NCBI RefSeq assembly: GCF_018449795.1
Contig: NZ_JAAVVE010000014.1
Location: 25,273-89,272, forward strand
From: Sphingomonas sp. dw_22
GTDB lineage: Bacteria; Pseudomonadota; Alphaproteobacteria; Sphingomonadales; Sphingomonadaceae
Length of the DNA: 64,000 bases
Direction of reading: 5' to 3'
The first letter of the stretch is position 1. The number at the start of each line of letters is the position of its first letter. The translations under genes were made by a program, and so were the position numbers. The notes below the pieces were generated by a model. That model was given only the letters and a program-made list of their open reading frames with translations, did no database searches and was not told the origin of the DNA. Of the stretch, positions 8,628-17,376 are shown one piece after another.

Positions 8628-10250
8628 GTGACGGCCGTCGCCGATTTTGAGCAGAGCTGGTTGCGGCGGACTCTGCGACGCGCCGGAACCGGCCTGTACG
8701 CCCTCGCGACCACACGACAGCGGCCGGTTCTCGCGGACTATTTCCCCCAGCGCTCGCCCCGATGGCGCCTGGCATCCAAGACCTTGCTGTTGGGCGTAAT
8801 GGGCTTCGTGGCGATGTTCTACGGTCTGTTGAGCGCAGTGATGCCGCTCCAGATCATCCTGCTGATGTCGATGCCGCTGGCGATACTCGCGTTGCTGGTG
8901 ATCTGGGCGCTGCCCGAAGCTGCGACCATTCCTGAAAAGAGCCTCTCGTACGTCTTCTTCGCGTTCTTCGTCCTTACGATCGTCTGGCCCAATTATCTGT
9001 CGATCGCCTTGCCGGGGCTTCCCTGGATATCGGTGCGAAGGCTGCTGGGCGCGATCGCGACTATTCTGTTTCTCATCAGTCTTTCCACCTCCGCGAAATT
9101 TCGGAGCCAGATCTGGTCGATCGCTTCCGCGGAGAAGTTGTTCGTCAGGCTCCTGATCGGTTTCGGCATAGTCCAGTTCATCTCCGCTCTGATTAATCAA
9201 CCGGCGCTGCGGCTCGGCCGTGTCCTGGACGCGCAGATGACCGGTACGGTGATATTACTGGTGAGCGCCTGGTATTTCTCGGCGGGAAACAACCGGATCG
9301 GCAAATGGCTGGTCACGCTCAGCGCGATCACCGTGGGCCTGATCGTGCTGAGCTTTTTCGAGCGCCATGCACAGCAAGTGCTTTGGGTAAATCACATACC
9401 GTCATTTCTCCACGTCGATGAAGCCTATATCGAGCAGTCGCTCAAGCCCCGTTTCCGCGGCAGTTACAGGGCGGTCACGACCTTCAGCAATCCATTGATA
9501 TATGGGGAGTTCCTGGCATTCGTCGTGCCATTCGTGCTGCATTATCTGATGAATTCCCGCAAATTGATGCAGATGGTCTTCTGGGGTGGAATGGATCTCT
9601 TGTTGCTGATCGGGGCATTTGTCAGCAGCGCACGGCTGAGCCTTGTGGGCTTCATCGTGGCCCATGGCTTCTACATGTTTCTCTGGGCGGTTCGGCGCTG
9701 GCAGACCCACAAGCCGGGATTGATCGGTCCTGCGCTCACCTTGATGTATCCCGCGCTGATCGTCACGGCGGGCGTGTTGCTGGTCACCGTCGATGCGTTC
9801 CGTATCAGGATTCTCGGCGGCGGCGCCACGCAGGCTAGCAACCTTGCGCGCGCCGAGCAGTTCAACATGGCCCTGCCTGCGATCATCCGAAAGCCCCTGT
9901 TCGGTTATGGGCCGGGCGGGAGCGGCCAGGCGATCGGCTGGAAATCTCTGGACGGCCAGCTTTCGGTCGACAATTATTATCTCACCATCAGCGCCGATTA
10001 CGGGGTGACCGGGCTGGTGCTCTTCTTCGGCATGATCGCAATGATGACTTGGTGGTTGTCCCGCGAGGGAATCCGGGCGCCCGGGACAAGGTCGCCGCTG
10101 GCCTTCGCCGTAGCTGCGTTCCTTGCCGTGTTCCTGACGACGCGAACCGTGCTGTCGACGCCCGACAACAATCCGCTGGTCTATCTCGTGCTGGGACTGG
10201 GCGTCGCGCTGCTCTACGATGCCAGGCACGATCGCAGGATTACGATCTGA
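8628..10250 (+). CDS. O-antigen ligase/Wzy-type polysaccharide polymerase
   Basis: About 540 residues from the GTG at 8628. The frame stays open back to an ATG at 8511, but those extra residues are Cys/Trp/Arg-rich and look non-coding, and a GAAGG site precedes the GTG. After a short cytoplasmic N-terminus there are ten or more hydrophobic helices. A large periplasmic loop lies at about residues 390-445 and holds ARAEQFNMALPAIIRKP and LFGYGPGGSGQ, the pattern of the Wzy_C/O-antigen ligase domain. The role would be polymerising lipid-linked repeat units, or ligating them, in the inner membrane. It sits between the two beta-helix genes, 41 bases before the Tat-signal gene. Wzy versus WaaL cannot be separated by sequence alone; context favours Wzy. 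Confidence 0.8.
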   Translation: MTAVADFEQSWLRRTLRRAGTGLYALATTRQRPVLADYFPQRSPRWRLASKTLLLGVMGFVAMFYGLLSAVMPLQIILLMSMPLAILALLVIWALPEAATIPEKSLSYVFFAFFVLTIVWPNYLSIALPGLPWISVRRLLGAIATILFLISLSTSAKFRSQIWSIASAEKLFVRLLIGFGIVQFISALINQPALRLGRVLDAQMTGTVILLVSAWYFSAGNNRIGKWLVTLSAITVGLIVLSFFERHAQQVLWVNHIPSFLHVDEAYIEQSLKPRFRGSYRAVTTFSNPLIYGEFLAFVVPFVLHYLMNSRKLMQMVFWGGMDLLLLIGAFVSSARLSLVGFIVAHGFYMFLWAVRRWQTHKPGLIGPALTLMYPALIVTAGVLLVTVDAFRIRILGGGATQASNLARAEQFNMALPAIIRKPLFGYGPGGSGQAIGWKSLDGQLSVDNYYLTISADYGVTGLVLFFGMIAMMTWWLSREGIRAPGTRSPLAFAVAAFLAVFLTTRTVLSTPDNNPLVYLVLGLGVALLYDARHDRRITI

Positions 10251-10291
10251 CACGACGCGACGGGGCTGATCGAGCCCATGAGGGAGGGCAG

Positions 10292-12640
10292 ATGACGGGA
10301 ACCAGCCGCCGCCAGTTTATCGGCACGACGCTGGCGCTGGGGATCACGCCCCTGGCATGCTCCTCGCCGTTGAGCGCGCCCGCCAGGAGCATGGGCAGGC
10401 GTGCCGGGCCGGGCATGCTGCAGCCCGGCGTCGCCTGGAAGGGCACGCCGGGCAGTGGCGGCCGGGCGCCGGCGCAGAGCGACACGCCGCTCGGCACGCT
10501 GGTGCCCGATGAGTGTTTCACCGGCGGCTTTTCCGCGATTCCAGGGCAGTGGGTCCATGGCGAGGGCGTCAAGATCACGGCCTTGGGCCTGCCGCCGCAA
10601 CCTTGGGACAGCGATCAGATCAACTATTTCAAGGAAGCGGTGTTCTTCCTCGAAGGAGAAAGCGTCACCGTGCGCGAGTGGAGTGTCAACGACACGCCGG
10701 TTCGGATGCACGACGGCCGCATGGCGCCGCAGGGATCGGTGGGCTTCTCCGTCGAGATCGGCGCGGGATTGGGGCGCGTAACCGCCGGGGACGCGATCCT
10801 CTATTGCTATCTGCGCGGTGAGCACGGCCTGGAACGCAGGATCGAACTCCCCCTTGTCATCAACGTCGATCGCTCGCTGGATGCCGACCGGCATGTCGTC
10901 CATGTGCATCCTGCGCTCGGCAATGATGCCGCCTCCGGAACCGCGGAGCAGCCGTGGCGCACCCTGACGCGCGCGCTGAGCCTCGACGGCGTGCGCAGCG
11001 GCGGCAAGGTCATCCTCCTGGGCAGCGGCAACTATGTCGAGGATGTCGGTCCTCGGCATGTTCCCACGCTCCAGAACGGACGCATGATCGAAGTGGAGCC
11101 GAAGCGAGGCCTGGTACCCGAACAGGTCGTGATAACCATGACGTCCAGGCTGGGGATAAGCCGTTGGAAGATCTATGCGCAGAAGGTCCATTTCCAGGGG
11201 CTGACGGTTGATCTGGGCAAGATCGTGGTGATCCAGTCGAACGCGCAGGACAGCACGCTCGCCTTTTCCGGATGCCGGCTGGTCGATCCTGCGGGAGCGG
11301 CGGGTCCGCGGGATTCGAACGGTATCGATCTCGGCTATTATACCGGATCGGTAGCGGCGCTGCGCGAAGCGATCGCCGCGGCGTTCGTGCCGGCCGCCCG
11401 TATCTATTTGAGCGAATGCTTGTTCATCAACTATTCGACGCAGGGCGCCCGCCTGTATCGCAACGTCACTGCGGAATCGGCGACGGACAGCTTCTCGGGC
11501 GGTCCGCCCGGCTATGACGATGTCGTCGTCGATGGTTATTTCGTGACGATGCCGCGCGATTTCCGAGCACGCCTCCATCCGTCTGCCGATCTCGTCGTCG
11601 CATCGACGCGGACGGGGCCGGACGGCAATACCATCGTCCAGATCACCGGTTCCCCCGGTTTGCCGCTATCCAAGGGAGGGCCGGATTTCGCCATCGCGGT
11701 GACCGGCGGCGCGCTTACCGGCCAGGATCGCATCGGCGTGGTGGGAACGGATGCCAACAGCCTGATGCTGAACACGAAGCTGGCGTTGAGCCCTGGCGAT
11801 CGCGTGCGCTATTTCTATTTCGATCATGTGGATTTCTGCCAGCAGAAGAACGTCTTCAAGCCCGAGCAGTCCGGTTTGCGCAACACGACGATCTTCCGAT
11901 ATCACGGGATATCGCCCTCCGCGCAGCTCTTCCTGACCCAGGGATATGCCGCGCTGGAAGCAGGCACGACCATCACCACGATTGGGAAGCGCTTCTCGTT
12001 GAAGAGCGGCAGCGGCAGGCCCAATGTCGTCCTGCCCAGCGACGTATTGAAGCTGGACGATGGTCCGCGAGGAGGGGGGGAATATCGCCTAGTCGAAGGC
12101 TACGATCCCGCGACCGCGACGGGAACGCTGCTCGAGCCTTTCTCAAAGGACCAGGCAGACAGCAAGGTGGGTCGCGGAAAGACCGTCAACGGCTTTGTCA
12201 TGGCCTTGTCGAACCTGCGCAAGACCGGCGTGCCGCCCATTTTCAAACAAATGGGCCAATTGCAGGACGGCCATCGCAACTTCGTGGTCGCGCATAGCAC
12301 CTTCATCTCGCAACCCTATTGCGTGACGTTCAACAACAATCGGCCAGGCCATGGCAATCGCAACCATGTGCATCTCTTCAACGTCTATTTCCGGATGGAC
12401 GGGAGCTATGGCTTGCCTTTCCCCAGCTATGGCCTGCGCATCGAGGGATGCCAGTTTCTGGAAGGCGAGCCGCGCGGCAAGGACGCGCGCAAAGGGGGAG
12501 AGCTACCGCCTCCGGCCGATGCCGCGCGTTATGTTCCGCCCAAGAACTGGAAGCCGGTTGGCAGGCGTCCGCTGATCCCGTTCGATGCGTTCGGGCGCGC
12601 CCTCACCGAGGCGTCACCGCTGGGCGCTATCTCGGTTTGA
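10292..12640 (+). CDS. Tat-exported right-handed beta-helix protein, function unknown
   Basis: A 782-residue protein from ATG 10292, just after AGGGAGGG; the frame is open upstream but without a better start. The N-terminus has the twin-arginine motif SRRQFIG at residues 5-11 and a hydrophobic stretch ending near Cys23 (PLACSS), so it may be Tat-exported and possibly lipid-anchored, although Pro at the lipobox -3 position is atypical. At about residues 205-235, VHVHPALGNDAASGTAEQPW resembles the motif that opens many surface beta-helix proteins (xxPxGNDxxxGTxxxPxxT). Extended beta-helical sequence follows. No lyase signature was recognised. It probably acts on, or is bound to, the exopolysaccharide. 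The convergent AKR-like gene ends 40 bases away. Confidence 0.6.
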   Translation: MTGTSRRQFIGTTLALGITPLACSSPLSAPARSMGRRAGPGMLQPGVAWKGTPGSGGRAPAQSDTPLGTLVPDECFTGGFSAIPGQWVHGEGVKITALGLPPQPWDSDQINYFKEAVFFLEGESVTVREWSVNDTPVRMHDGRMAPQGSVGFSVEIGAGLGRVTAGDAILYCYLRGEHGLERRIELPLVINVDRSLDADRHVVHVHPALGNDAASGTAEQPWRTLTRALSLDGVRSGGKVILLGSGNYVEDVGPRHVPTLQNGRMIEVEPKRGLVPEQVVITMTSRLGISRWKIYAQKVHFQGLTVDLGKIVVIQSNAQDSTLAFSGCRLVDPAGAAGPRDSNGIDLGYYTGSVAALREAIAAAFVPAARIYLSECLFINYSTQGARLYRNVTAESATDSFSGGPPGYDDVVVDGYFVTMPRDFRARLHPSADLVVASTRTGPDGNTIVQITGSPGLPLSKGGPDFAIAVTGGALTGQDRIGVVGTDANSLMLNTKLALSPGDRVRYFYFDHVDFCQQKNVFKPEQSGLRNTTIFRYHGISPSAQLFLTQGYAALEAGTTITTIGKRFSLKSGSGRPNVVLPSDVLKLDDGPRGGGEYRLVEGYDPATATGTLLEPFSKDQADSKVGRGKTVNGFVMALSNLRKTGVPPIFKQMGQLQDGHRNFVVAHSTFISQPYCVTFNNNRPGHGNRNHVHLFNVYFRMDGSYGLPFPSYGLRIEGCQFLEGEPRGKDARKGGELPPPADAARYVPPKNWKPVGRRPLIPFDAFGRALTEASPLGAISV

Positions 12641-12680
12641 GACGTCTCTCCCCCGGTGCCGACCGGCCCTCGGGAGGAGA

Positions 12681-13553
12681 TCACCCCGCGCGTCTGGCGT
12701 CGTACTCGCGGATCAGTTCGACCGTGTTCTCGATGTTGCGGCGGCTTGAGGCGCCGAACAGGATCGAAGCGACATAGGGTTCGTTGACCACCCACTCGAT
12801 TGCCTCGCGCGGCGGGATCGCTCCGGAGGCGAGCACCGACATCGCGATCACGCGCGCGGGATGTCTGGCCGTCGCCTCGCGATAGGCTTCGATCCCGCCC
12901 GACATGCGGAACGCGACCTTGTTGACGTTGGCGCAGACGATCGGGTTCTCGACACCGGCGGCAGCCAGTGCCGGCAGCAGCATCGGCAGGTTCATCGAAA
13001 AATAGCCGGGCTCGGCCTTGTACTTCTTCTTCACATGATCCGCGAAGATCCGATAGGCGTCGTAATAGCCCAAGCCCAGGACGAGATCGGTGACGACGTT
13101 CTGGAGGAAGATGATCGGAGTATCCATACCCTCGAACGGCTTCATCTCGGCGTCGATCAGCAGGGTGATGATGCCTTCCACGTCGCGCGTCACCAGCGCC
13201 TTGCCGCCGCGCATCATCGCATCGATCAGGCCGCCGCTCGGCAGAAACTGCTTGAGCGCGTCGAAATAACCCTGCTCGGTGACGGCGTTGGCGTATTTAT
13301 GGGCATAGGGCATGCCGGGATAGAATTTCATGCCGTCCCAGCGGCCCGGCTGGGTCTTGATGAGCTCGACCAGCTCGATGATCCGCTCATGCGTGGTGCA
13401 CATGAAGCCGGGGACGCCGGCGCTGTATGCGGCGTGCAGCGTATCGGCGATCGCATTGATGTCCTGGAAGCGCATCATCTGCTGACGCGCCTTTTCCTCG
13501 GACATGTGATTGATGCCGAAGAACTGGTTGTCGCCGAAAAAGATGCGATCCAC
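12681..13553 (-). CDS. AKR-like TIM-barrel protein of unknown function in a glycosyltransferase operon
   Basis: A 290-residue protein starting at GTG 13553, which overlaps the last base of the upstream TAG (TAGTG), with AAGGGA upstream. This indicates coupled translation. The N-terminal DNQFFGINHMSEEKAR and the C-terminal SVLASGAIPPREAIEWV followed by SILFGASSRRNIENTVELI resemble the ends of aldo/keto-reductase-like TIM barrels, but no classical AKR Asp-Tyr-Lys-His tetrad could be placed. It is the last gene of the operon Gfo/Idh, PssD-like, PssE-like, this gene. A role in making or modifying a sugar nucleotide is plausible but unproven. The longer open frame upstream lies inside the PssE-like gene and is an artefact. 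Confidence 0.6.
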   Translation of the reverse strand: MDRIFFGDNQFFGINHMSEEKARQQMMRFQDINAIADTLHAAYSAGVPGFMCTTHERIIELVELIKTQPGRWDGMKFYPGMPYAHKYANAVTEQGYFDALKQFLPSGGLIDAMMRGGKALVTRDVEGIITLLIDAEMKPFEGMDTPIIFLQNVVTDLVLGLGYYDAYRIFADHVKKKYKAEPGYFSMNLPMLLPALAAAGVENPIVCANVNKVAFRMSGGIEAYREATARHPARVIAMSVLASGAIPPREAIEWVVNEPYVASILFGASSRRNIENTVELIREYDARRAG

Positions 13554-14056
13554 TATTCTTTTCCCTTGATGATGCCCGCGCCCAGGAAGCTGCGGACCTT
13601 GTCGGTGAATTCTGCGGCCGCGAAGCGGGCGATGCCGGCAGAGCCCTGCATCGGCGCATCGACCAGGCGGCGCATCTCGCGGTGGAGCGTCTCGACGTCG
13701 TCCACGATCAGCAGGCCCGGCGTGTCGTGGAATTTGTCGGCGGTGTGCATCTGGTGATCGGTGGTGTGCTCGCGCCATTCGGCATGGCGTGGCATCAGCA
13801 GCATCTGCTTGCCGATCTCGAGCGCCTGCAGGATCGAGCCCATGCCGACATGCGCCACGAACAGCGTGCAGTCCTGCAGCCGCCGCGCATAGTCCGCATG
13901 CGGCACGATGCGCGCCCATTCGCAGTGCTGGGGCTCATATTCGCCCTCGCCGATCTGGAGGAAGACCGGCACGTCGGGATTGGCGAGTGCCCATTCGTCC
14001 ACCCCCTTCACGAGGCGGTCGAAAGGCAGCATCGATCCGACCGAGGCGAAGATCAT
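13553..14056 (-). CDS. PssE-like glycosyltransferase subunit (GT28 C-terminal, Alg13-like)
   Basis: A 167-residue protein whose ATG (14056) overlaps the stop of the preceding gene by four bases (ATGA). MIFASVGSMLPFDRLVKGVDEW matches the start of Alg13/PssE-type catalytic subunits, and FVAHVGMGSILQALEIGKQ is the donor-sugar-binding block of the GT28 C-terminal fold. In rhizobia, PssD and PssE together form a glucuronosyl-beta-1,4-glucosyltransferase that adds the second sugar of the repeat unit. By analogy this subunit binds the UDP-sugar and needs its membrane partner. The donor here is not known. Soluble, cytoplasmic, recruited to the membrane. Confidence 0.8.
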   Translation of the reverse strand: MIFASVGSMLPFDRLVKGVDEWALANPDVPVFLQIGEGEYEPQHCEWARIVPHADYARRLQDCTLFVAHVGMGSILQALEIGKQMLLMPRHAEWREHTTDHQMHTADKFHDTPGLLIVDDVETLHREMRRLVDAPMQGSAGIARFAAAEFTDKVRSFLGAGIIKGKE

Positions 14057-14505
14057 ATCACCCGCCCCCAGCTCTCGACGCCCTCGCGCTCGGCCACGTC
14101 GGGCCATTGGCTGATGACCTTGTGCGCCAGCCTGCGGGCGAGGCGGCCCGAGGACGACATGCGCTCCGAATTGGCGATGCTGTCGATCCACAGCGTCCGC
14201 CGGAAGGTGAGGCGGCCGAGCAGGATGAAGGCGAGCATCGGCGCCGATCCGGTGGTGACGATCACCCTCGGCCGTTCCCTGGCGAGGATGCGGATCGCCT
14301 TCAGGAACACCGGCACGAACGATTTCAGGTCGAAGCGCGAGGCATCGGGCACGGTGTAGAAGCGCGCGCCGTCCAGCATATCGGCATAGCTCTCGAACAT
14401 CGACACATAGGCCGTGTCGAAATCCTCGAACGCGGGGCGCAGGCGGAGTAACTGGATCCAGTGCCCACCACCCGACGCCAACGCCAGAAGTCGCGGCTTC
14501 GCCAT
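14053..14505 (-). CDS. PssD-like glycosyltransferase subunit (Alg14-like)
   Basis: A 150-residue protein. KPRLLALASGGGHWIQLLRLRP at the N-terminus, with the SGGGHW loop at residues 11-16, and PRVIVTTGSAPMLAFILL at about 79-96 are typical of Alg14/PssD membrane-anchor subunits that bind the acceptor and recruit the Alg13/PssE partner. It overlaps that partner by four bases, which fits co-translation and a 1:1 complex. It lies four bases after the Gfo/Idh gene. In sphingan producers the equivalent glucuronosyltransferase is usually a single polypeptide, so the split arrangement is worth noting. Confidence 0.82.
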   Translation of the reverse strand: MAKPRLLALASGGGHWIQLLRLRPAFEDFDTAYVSMFESYADMLDGARFYTVPDASRFDLKSFVPVFLKAIRILARERPRVIVTTGSAPMLAFILLGRLTFRRTLWIDSIANSERMSSSGRLARRLAHKVISQWPDVAEREGVESWGRVI

Positions 14506-14509
14506 GCGC

Positions 14510-15622
14510 TTAGCGACCGAACACCTTGGCGAGAACGCCGCGCTGGCGCGGAACCTCGTTGGGTTGGCCGAGCGCGGCGGGCGCGGGCGGCTCGGCGAGC
14601 GAGCGGGCGCGGATCAGCTCCAGCGTATAGTCGGTCTCGGCAGCGCTGGCGAAGCTGTTGACGCAATCGACCTGGCGCGCGTTGCAGGCCTTCGCGAAAC
14701 CTTCGATCTGCGCCGAATATTCCTCGCCGCGCAGATAATAGCTTACGGTCGGCGTGAGATCGGTGATGTAGCGCACCGTCCAGCCCTGGTTATAGCCTTC
14801 GGGGATGGTGCCCTTGCCGTTGGCGAAGACCTGGAGCTCCTGGCGGTCCACAGATATCTTGCCGCCATCGCCCCAGATGGTGATCTTGGTCGTCATCTTG
14901 CGAATGCTGTCGTCCGACCAGTTGACCGAAACCTGGCCAGTGACGCCGTTGGCGAAACGCAGATCGGCATAGACCGCATCTTCGACGTCCGACGAATATT
15001 GCCGGGTCAGATCGGCACCGATGCACTCGACCGGACGACCGACATACCAGTTCATCAGGTTGATCGGATGGGCCGCATAATCATAGAGGCAGCCGCCGCC
15101 TTCCGCCGCGTTGCTGCGCCAGGTCTTGGCGACGGGCTTGAGCACCACCGGGCCATAGGCTTCGGCATGGACGTGGCGGATGCGGCCGATTGCGCCCGCG
15201 GCGATCAGGCGCCGCGCCTCGCCGAAGGTGCCGACGAAACGATTGTGATAGCCGACCTGGCCGACCAGCCCCTTGTCGCGCGCGAGTCCGGTGAGCGTAT
15301 CGCTCAATTCCGACGACAGCGTCATCGGCTTTTCGCAGAAGACATGGATGCCGCGCTCCAGCGCCTGGCGCACCATGGAATCGTGCAGCCGCGTCGGCGT
15401 GGCGATGATTACCGCGTCCAGGCCCGGCGTCTCGATCAGCTTGTCGTAATCGGGGATGTAGCGGACCTTCGAGTATTTCTCGACCATCTGGCCGAGCAGC
15501 GTCGAACGATCGCAAACCGCGGTCACGTTGATCGTGTCGAGCGCGTTGGCGATGGCGAAATGAGACACGCCCATCTTGCCGAGACCTACTACCGCGACGT
15601 TCAACGGCGTTGTTTCGTTCAT
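14510..15622 (-). CDS. Gfo/Idh/MocA family NAD(P)-dependent oxidoreductase
   Basis: A 370-residue protein from ATG 15622, with GGGGAG upstream. The N-terminal Rossmann fold has VAVVGLGKMGVSHF (residues 9-22), the family's EKPM motif (HVFCEKPMTL) follows at about residue 100, and the C-terminal GFO_IDH_MocA_C domain contains GGGCLYDYAAHPINLMNW with the conserved His. Enzymes of this family in polysaccharide loci often oxidise UDP-sugars such as UDP-GlcNAc or UDP-GlcNAcA. It is the first gene of a four-gene minus-strand operon with the PssD/PssE-like pair and the AKR-like protein, so it may supply an unusual sugar donor. The substrate is inferred, not visible. Confidence 0.82.
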   Translation of the reverse strand: MNETTPLNVAVVGLGKMGVSHFAIANALDTINVTAVCDRSTLLGQMVEKYSKVRYIPDYDKLIETPGLDAVIIATPTRLHDSMVRQALERGIHVFCEKPMTLSSELSDTLTGLARDKGLVGQVGYHNRFVGTFGEARRLIAAGAIGRIRHVHAEAYGPVVLKPVAKTWRSNAAEGGGCLYDYAAHPINLMNWYVGRPVECIGADLTRQYSSDVEDAVYADLRFANGVTGQVSVNWSDDSIRKMTTKITIWGDGGKISVDRQELQVFANGKGTIPEGYNQGWTVRYITDLTPTVSYYLRGEEYSAQIEGFAKACNARQVDCVNSFASAAETDYTLELIRARSLAEPPAPAALGQPNEVPRQRGVLAKVFGR

Positions 15623-15845
15623 GCGCTTTGGCTCCCCAGGGCCTGGCTTGGGCCGATGGATTCGAGATACGAGGGAAGAATAGTTGCAGGTTTCGCGGTC
15701 AGATCGCCGATCCGCCGCTGCAAGGCAACATGGAATCCCCCCTCGATTCCGCCGCAACTGTGCAATGCTGGCACGTTGTTTGACAATCGATCGTGTCGGC
15801 GCTGGGGCTTTGCGAAAGAAGTCCGATCCGGCTATCGGCTCGGCC

Positions 15846-17372
15846 ATGATAAAGCACGCCCTCAACGTCACCCGCGAAGCCGATTTCGCCGCCTGGTATC
15901 AAGCCGTCATCGCCGAGGCCGATCTGGCCGAGGAATCGGGCGTGCGCGGATGCATGGTGATCCGGCCCTGGGGATATGGCATCTGGGAGCGCATCCAGCG
16001 CCTGCTCGACGATCGCATCAAGGCGACCGGGCATGAGAATTGCTATTTCCCGCTGTTCATCCCGCTCTCCTATTTCGAGAAGGAAGCCGAGCATGTGGAG
16101 GGCTTCGCCAAGGAGATGGCGGTCGTCACCCATCACCGGCTGATCCAGAAGGACGGCAAGCTCGTCCCCGATCCCGAAGCCAAGCTGGAGGAGCCGCTGG
16201 TCGTGCGCCCCACTTCGGAGACGGTGATCGGCGCGGCCTTTTCGCGCTGGGTGCAGTCGTGGCGCGACCTGCCGGTGCTCATCAACCAATGGGCGAACGT
16301 CGTGCGCTGGGAGATGCGCACCCGCATGTTCCTGCGCACCAGCGAATTCCTGTGGCAGGAGGGGCATACAGCGCACGCGAGCGAGGCCGAGGCGCGCGAA
16401 GAGACGCTCAAGATGCTCGAGGTCTATCGCAGCTTCGCCGAGGATTGCCTGGCGCTGCCGGTGGTCGCGGGCGAGAAGCCCGAGAACGAGCGCTTCCCCG
16501 GCGCGGTCTCGACCTGGTCGATCGAGGCGATGATGCAGGACGGCAAGGCGCTCCAGGCGGGCACCTCGCATTTCCTGGGCACCACGTTCAGCCAGGCGCA
16601 GAATATCCGCTTCCAGAATTCGGAAGGCGAGCTGGAGCTGGCCCAGACGACGAGCTGGGGCGTTTCGACTCGCATGATCGGCGGCGTCATCATGGTGCAT
16701 GGCGACGATGACGGCCTGCGCGTGCCGCCGCGCGTCGCGCCGTGGCAGATCGTGATCGTGCCGATGCTGCGCGACCAGCCGGAGGATGCCGCGATCGTCG
16801 ATTACTGCAAGGCACTCCAGCAGGAGCTGGCGCATTTCAGCGTGTTCGGCGAGCCCGTCCGCGCGCTGCTCGATCTGAAGCCCGCCAAGGCTGCGGCCAA
16901 GCGCTGGGGCTGGGTGAAGAAGGGCGCGCCGATCGTCGTCGAAGTGGGCGGGCGCGATGTCGCCGGCGCCAATGTCTCGGTGATCCGACGCGACCGGCTC
17001 TATCGCGAGGACGGCAAGCTCGACAGCGCGATCCTGCCGCGCGCCCAGTTCGTCGACGAGGCGACGCAGATGCTGGAGAGCATCCAGCAGGCGCTGCACG
17101 CCCAGGCGCGCGAGCGGATGGACGCCAATATCCGCCGCGACGTGACCGATTACGCCGTGCTCGAACAGGCTTTCGAGGGCGACAAGCCCGGCTGGGTCGA
17201 AGTGAACTGGTCCAGGCCGACCGGCGGGGAGCTGGACGCGGTGGTGGACCGGCTCAAGGCGCTGAAGCTCACCTTCCGCAACGTCGCCGCCGACGCGGCG
17301 CCGGCCGAGGGGGCGTGTATCTTCACCGGCAAGCCGGCGGTCGAGCGCATCCTGGTCGCGCGGGCCTATTGA
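15846..17372 (+). CDS. proS: prolyl-tRNA synthetase, archaeal/eukaryote-like type
   Basis: A 508-residue protein from ATG 15846; upstream in-frame sequence is non-coding. Class II motifs are present: GYGIWERIQ and YFPLFIP near the N-terminus, LVVRPTSETVI (motif 2 region) and WSIEAMMQDGKALQAGTSHF. An anticodon-binding domain and the extra C-terminal zinc-binding-like domain ending in a hydrophobic-aromatic RAY follow. The length and the C-terminal extension are those of the short ProS form rather than the long bacterial form with an editing insertion. It charges tRNA-Pro in the cytoplasm. The oxygenase-like gene follows after four bases. The 223-base gap before it shows no assignable promoter. 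Confidence 0.95.
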   Translation: MIKHALNVTREADFAAWYQAVIAEADLAEESGVRGCMVIRPWGYGIWERIQRLLDDRIKATGHENCYFPLFIPLSYFEKEAEHVEGFAKEMAVVTHHRLIQKDGKLVPDPEAKLEEPLVVRPTSETVIGAAFSRWVQSWRDLPVLINQWANVVRWEMRTRMFLRTSEFLWQEGHTAHASEAEAREETLKMLEVYRSFAEDCLALPVVAGEKPENERFPGAVSTWSIEAMMQDGKALQAGTSHFLGTTFSQAQNIRFQNSEGELELAQTTSWGVSTRMIGGVIMVHGDDDGLRVPPRVAPWQIVIVPMLRDQPEDAAIVDYCKALQQELAHFSVFGEPVRALLDLKPAKAAAKRWGWVKKGAPIVVEVGGRDVAGANVSVIRRDRLYREDGKLDSAILPRAQFVDEATQMLESIQQALHAQARERMDANIRRDVTDYAVLEQAFEGDKPGWVEVNWSRPTGGELDAVVDRLKALKLTFRNVAADAAPAEGACIFTGKPAVERILVARAY

Positions 17373-17376
17373 GCCC

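Noticed and set aside
15765..15785. A sigma-54-like promoter (TGGCAC with TTGAC) before proS
   Set aside because: The -12 element lacks the GC pair, the spacing is only approximate, and a housekeeping gene is an unlikely target.
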